Assembly: GCA_007123195.1 (NCBI GenBank)
Contig: SKLO01000221.1
Span: forward strand, 1-5,980
Reading direction: 5' to 3'
Length of the DNA: 5,980 bases
DNA from: Verrucomicrobiales bacterium
GTDB lineage: Bacteria > Verrucomicrobiota > Verrucomicrobiia > Verrucomicrobiales > SKLO01
The first letter of the stretch is position 1. The number at the start of each line of letters is the position of its first letter. A program made the translations under genes and the position numbers. Positions 4,567 through 5,980 of the stretch are shown here, in pieces. Below the pieces are notes generated by a model, which was given only the letters and a program-made list of their open reading frames with translations, was not told the origin of the DNA and ran no database searches.

Positions 4567-5980
4567 TCATGTCCCGGCAGTCGTGTCGGCGGCCGGTTCG
4601 TCGGCGGGTTGCGGCCGGGTGCGCCAACCGGGCGCGATTTCCTCCAGACGCTCGATCGCCAGACGGCTGGGCGGTTGTCCCGCCAGATCGGCGCGCAGGG
4701 CCAGTTCGCGGTAGACCTCGATGGCCTCGTCACGCCGGTCCAGTTGCTCGAGCAGCTGGCCGCGTTTCCAGTAGGCCTCGGCGACGACATCGCGGAAGCG
4801 GCCATAGGTGATGTAGACGCGCTCGTAATAGACGATGGCCTGCATCTCCTCGCCGCCGGCCGCCAGCGCGTCGCCCAGCCGCAACAGGGTGCGCGCCCGC
4901 AGTTCGGCCGGCGCTTCGCCCATCTCCAGCAGCCGCTCCAGCTCGGCCCGCGCCAGCTCCGCCCGGCCGCTGCGTTCGAGGATGTCGGCCCGCAGCAGCA
5001 CCATCTCGCCGGACCTCGCCGAGGCCGTGACCTCGGTCTCGAACCGGTCGAGCCACGCCAGCGCCTGATCGTATTCCTGCCGGCGCACGGCAATGCCGGC
5101 CAGTCCGAGGAAGGCGCGGTCCTTGTGCAGCGAGCGCGGGTGCCAGCGCCGCAGCTCGGTGAACAGTTCCTCGGCGTCGTTGAGCTGGCCGGCCGCCACC
5201 ATCGACTCGGCGCAATCGATGGTCATCAGCGGGTTGTGGATCTTCGCATCAACCCGCTGGGCGGCCCGCAGGAACGCCGCGTCGCGGCCGAGTTCGGAGT
5301 CGGCCGCCAGCACGTGGCCGCGCGCCCACTGACTGCGCACCGCCAGGGTGTCGCGGCCGTCCTCGATGGCCTGTTCATGGAGTTCGGCAAGCATGGTGGC
5401 CAGCCGCCGCCGGCCGTCCTCGCCGGGATACAGGTTGCGCAGCGCCAGCAGGATGTCCTCGACGCCGTGGTTCTCAGGCTGATCGCCGAATTCCTCAATG
5501 GTGTCCCAGTAGATGCGCAAGGTCTCTCCGGACTGGTCCTCCGCCTGCCAGCTCCAGCCGATCCAATACACCGCCTCGGCAAGGCGGCGGCTGCGCGGGT
5601 AGTCGGCGATGAATTGTTCGAAGTGCGCGCGCATGACCTCAAACCGCTCCAGCAGCTTGAGCGCGTCGCCGGCCTTGAACCAGCCCTCCTCAAAGAACCG
5701 GGTGGAGGCGGGATCGATCGAACTCCACACCTCGATCGCCTGGTCGACTTCTCCCATGGCACCGAGCGCGTCGCCTCGCAGCAATCGTGCTTCGTCGGCC
5801 AGGGCGCTCATGGGGAACTGCTCGATGAAAGCGCCGAGCTGCCGGTCGGCCAGCGGGTAGTCGGCCAGCGCCTGGGTCGAGTAGGCGATGCGGAAAGTGG
5901 CCTCGGCCCGGTATTTCGGGCTCTCGGCATGGCGCTCGAGATAGCGTTCCATGTGCTCGCGCGCGGCCTCGTGCTCGCGC
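4567..5980 (-). CDS. TPR-repeat protein, 5' end beyond window
   Basis: This is a partial gene. The stop codon is TGA at 4569-4567, and the frame stays open to the right edge. An ATG at 5952 exists, but the nine codons before it (REHEAAREH) continue the same helical, charged pattern, so the true start is probably outside. The visible 470 residues are almost wholly helix pairs with TPR spacing. Examples, numbered from the 5952 ATG, are the repeats at about 17-47, 53-80, 88-119, 124-155, 240-271, 278-305, 315-345, 352-384 and 391-420, with typical Gly/Ala/Tyr positions and 'DYP', 'QFP' or 'WHP' turn endings. The last 20 or so residues are a Pro/Ala/Asp-rich tail. TPR arrays bind other proteins and have no catalytic role of their own. 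Its place as first visible gene before an exported TPR protein and an ExbB/ExbD motor suggests a periplasmic or envelope scaffold. No signal peptide can be seen because the N-terminus is missing. The exact function is unknown. Confidence 0.85.
   Translation of the reverse strand, partial: REHEAAREHMERYLERHAESPKYRAEATFRIAYSTQALADYPLADRQLGAFIEQFPMSALADEARLLRGDALGAMGEVDQAIEVWSSIDPASTRFFEEGWFKAGDALKLLERFEVMRAHFEQFIADYPRSRRLAEAVYWIGWSWQAEDQSGETLRIYWDTIEEFGDQPENHGVEDILLALRNLYPGEDGRRRLATMLAELHEQAIEDGRDTLAVRSQWARGHVLAADSELGRDAAFLRAAQRVDAKIHNPLMTIDCAESMVAAGQLNDAEELFTELRRWHPRSLHKDRAFLGLAGIAVRRQEYDQALAWLDRFETEVTASARSGEMVLLRADILERSGRAELARAELERLLEMGEAPAELRARTLLRLGDALAAGGEEMQAIVYYERVYITYGRFRDVVAEAYWKRGQLLEQLDRRDEAIEVYRELALRADLAGQPPSRLAIERLEEIAPGWRTRPQPADEPAADTTAGT

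Overview
The window is high in G+C and reads almost entirely on the minus strand. It looks like one closely spaced operon running from the right edge to about position 177. In order of transcription it holds: (1) a long TPR-repeat protein whose start lies beyond the right edge (4567-5980); (2) an exported protein with a small beta-barrel-like segment followed by TPR-like helices (3229-4530); (3) an ExbB/TolQ/MotA-family proton-channel subunit with an N-terminal signal peptide (2305-3174); (4) and (5) two different ExbD/TolR-family subunits (1806-2213 and 1346-1786); and (6) a single-span membrane protein with a von Willebrand factor A (vWA) domain (177-1280 or slightly longer). The last 176 bases (1-176) lie downstream of the operon. 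They hold a small GC hairpin, a tandem heptamer array and a REP-like stem-loop.

The likely working model is an inner-membrane motor driven by the proton motive force. The ExbB-like and ExbD-like proteins form the stator. The vWA protein has the topology of TonB or TolA (basic cytoplasmic N-terminus, one membrane helix, large periplasmic part) and could be the output arm. The two TPR proteins could be periplasmic scaffolds, as CpoB/YbgF is for Tol-Pal. No TonB, TolA, TolB or Pal homologue and no TonB-dependent receptor is visible, so the target of the motor is unknown.

The organism cannot be named from this window. The ExbB-ExbD-ExbD-vWA layout, the phrase 'FFG..A.G..IV..D.S' before the vWA metal site, the lack of Shine-Dalgarno sequences and the heptamer repeats would fit a high-GC member of the Planctomycetota/Verrucomicrobiota group. 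This is a weak inference from remembered family patterns.

The most unusual non-coding feature is a 77-base run of eleven 7-mers filling nearly the whole exbB-exbD gap and ending one base before the exbD start codon. A second, related 7-mer array lies just past the end of the operon. No RNA genes, insertion sequences, CRISPR arrays or recognisable promoters were seen. The operon promoter would lie to the right of the window.
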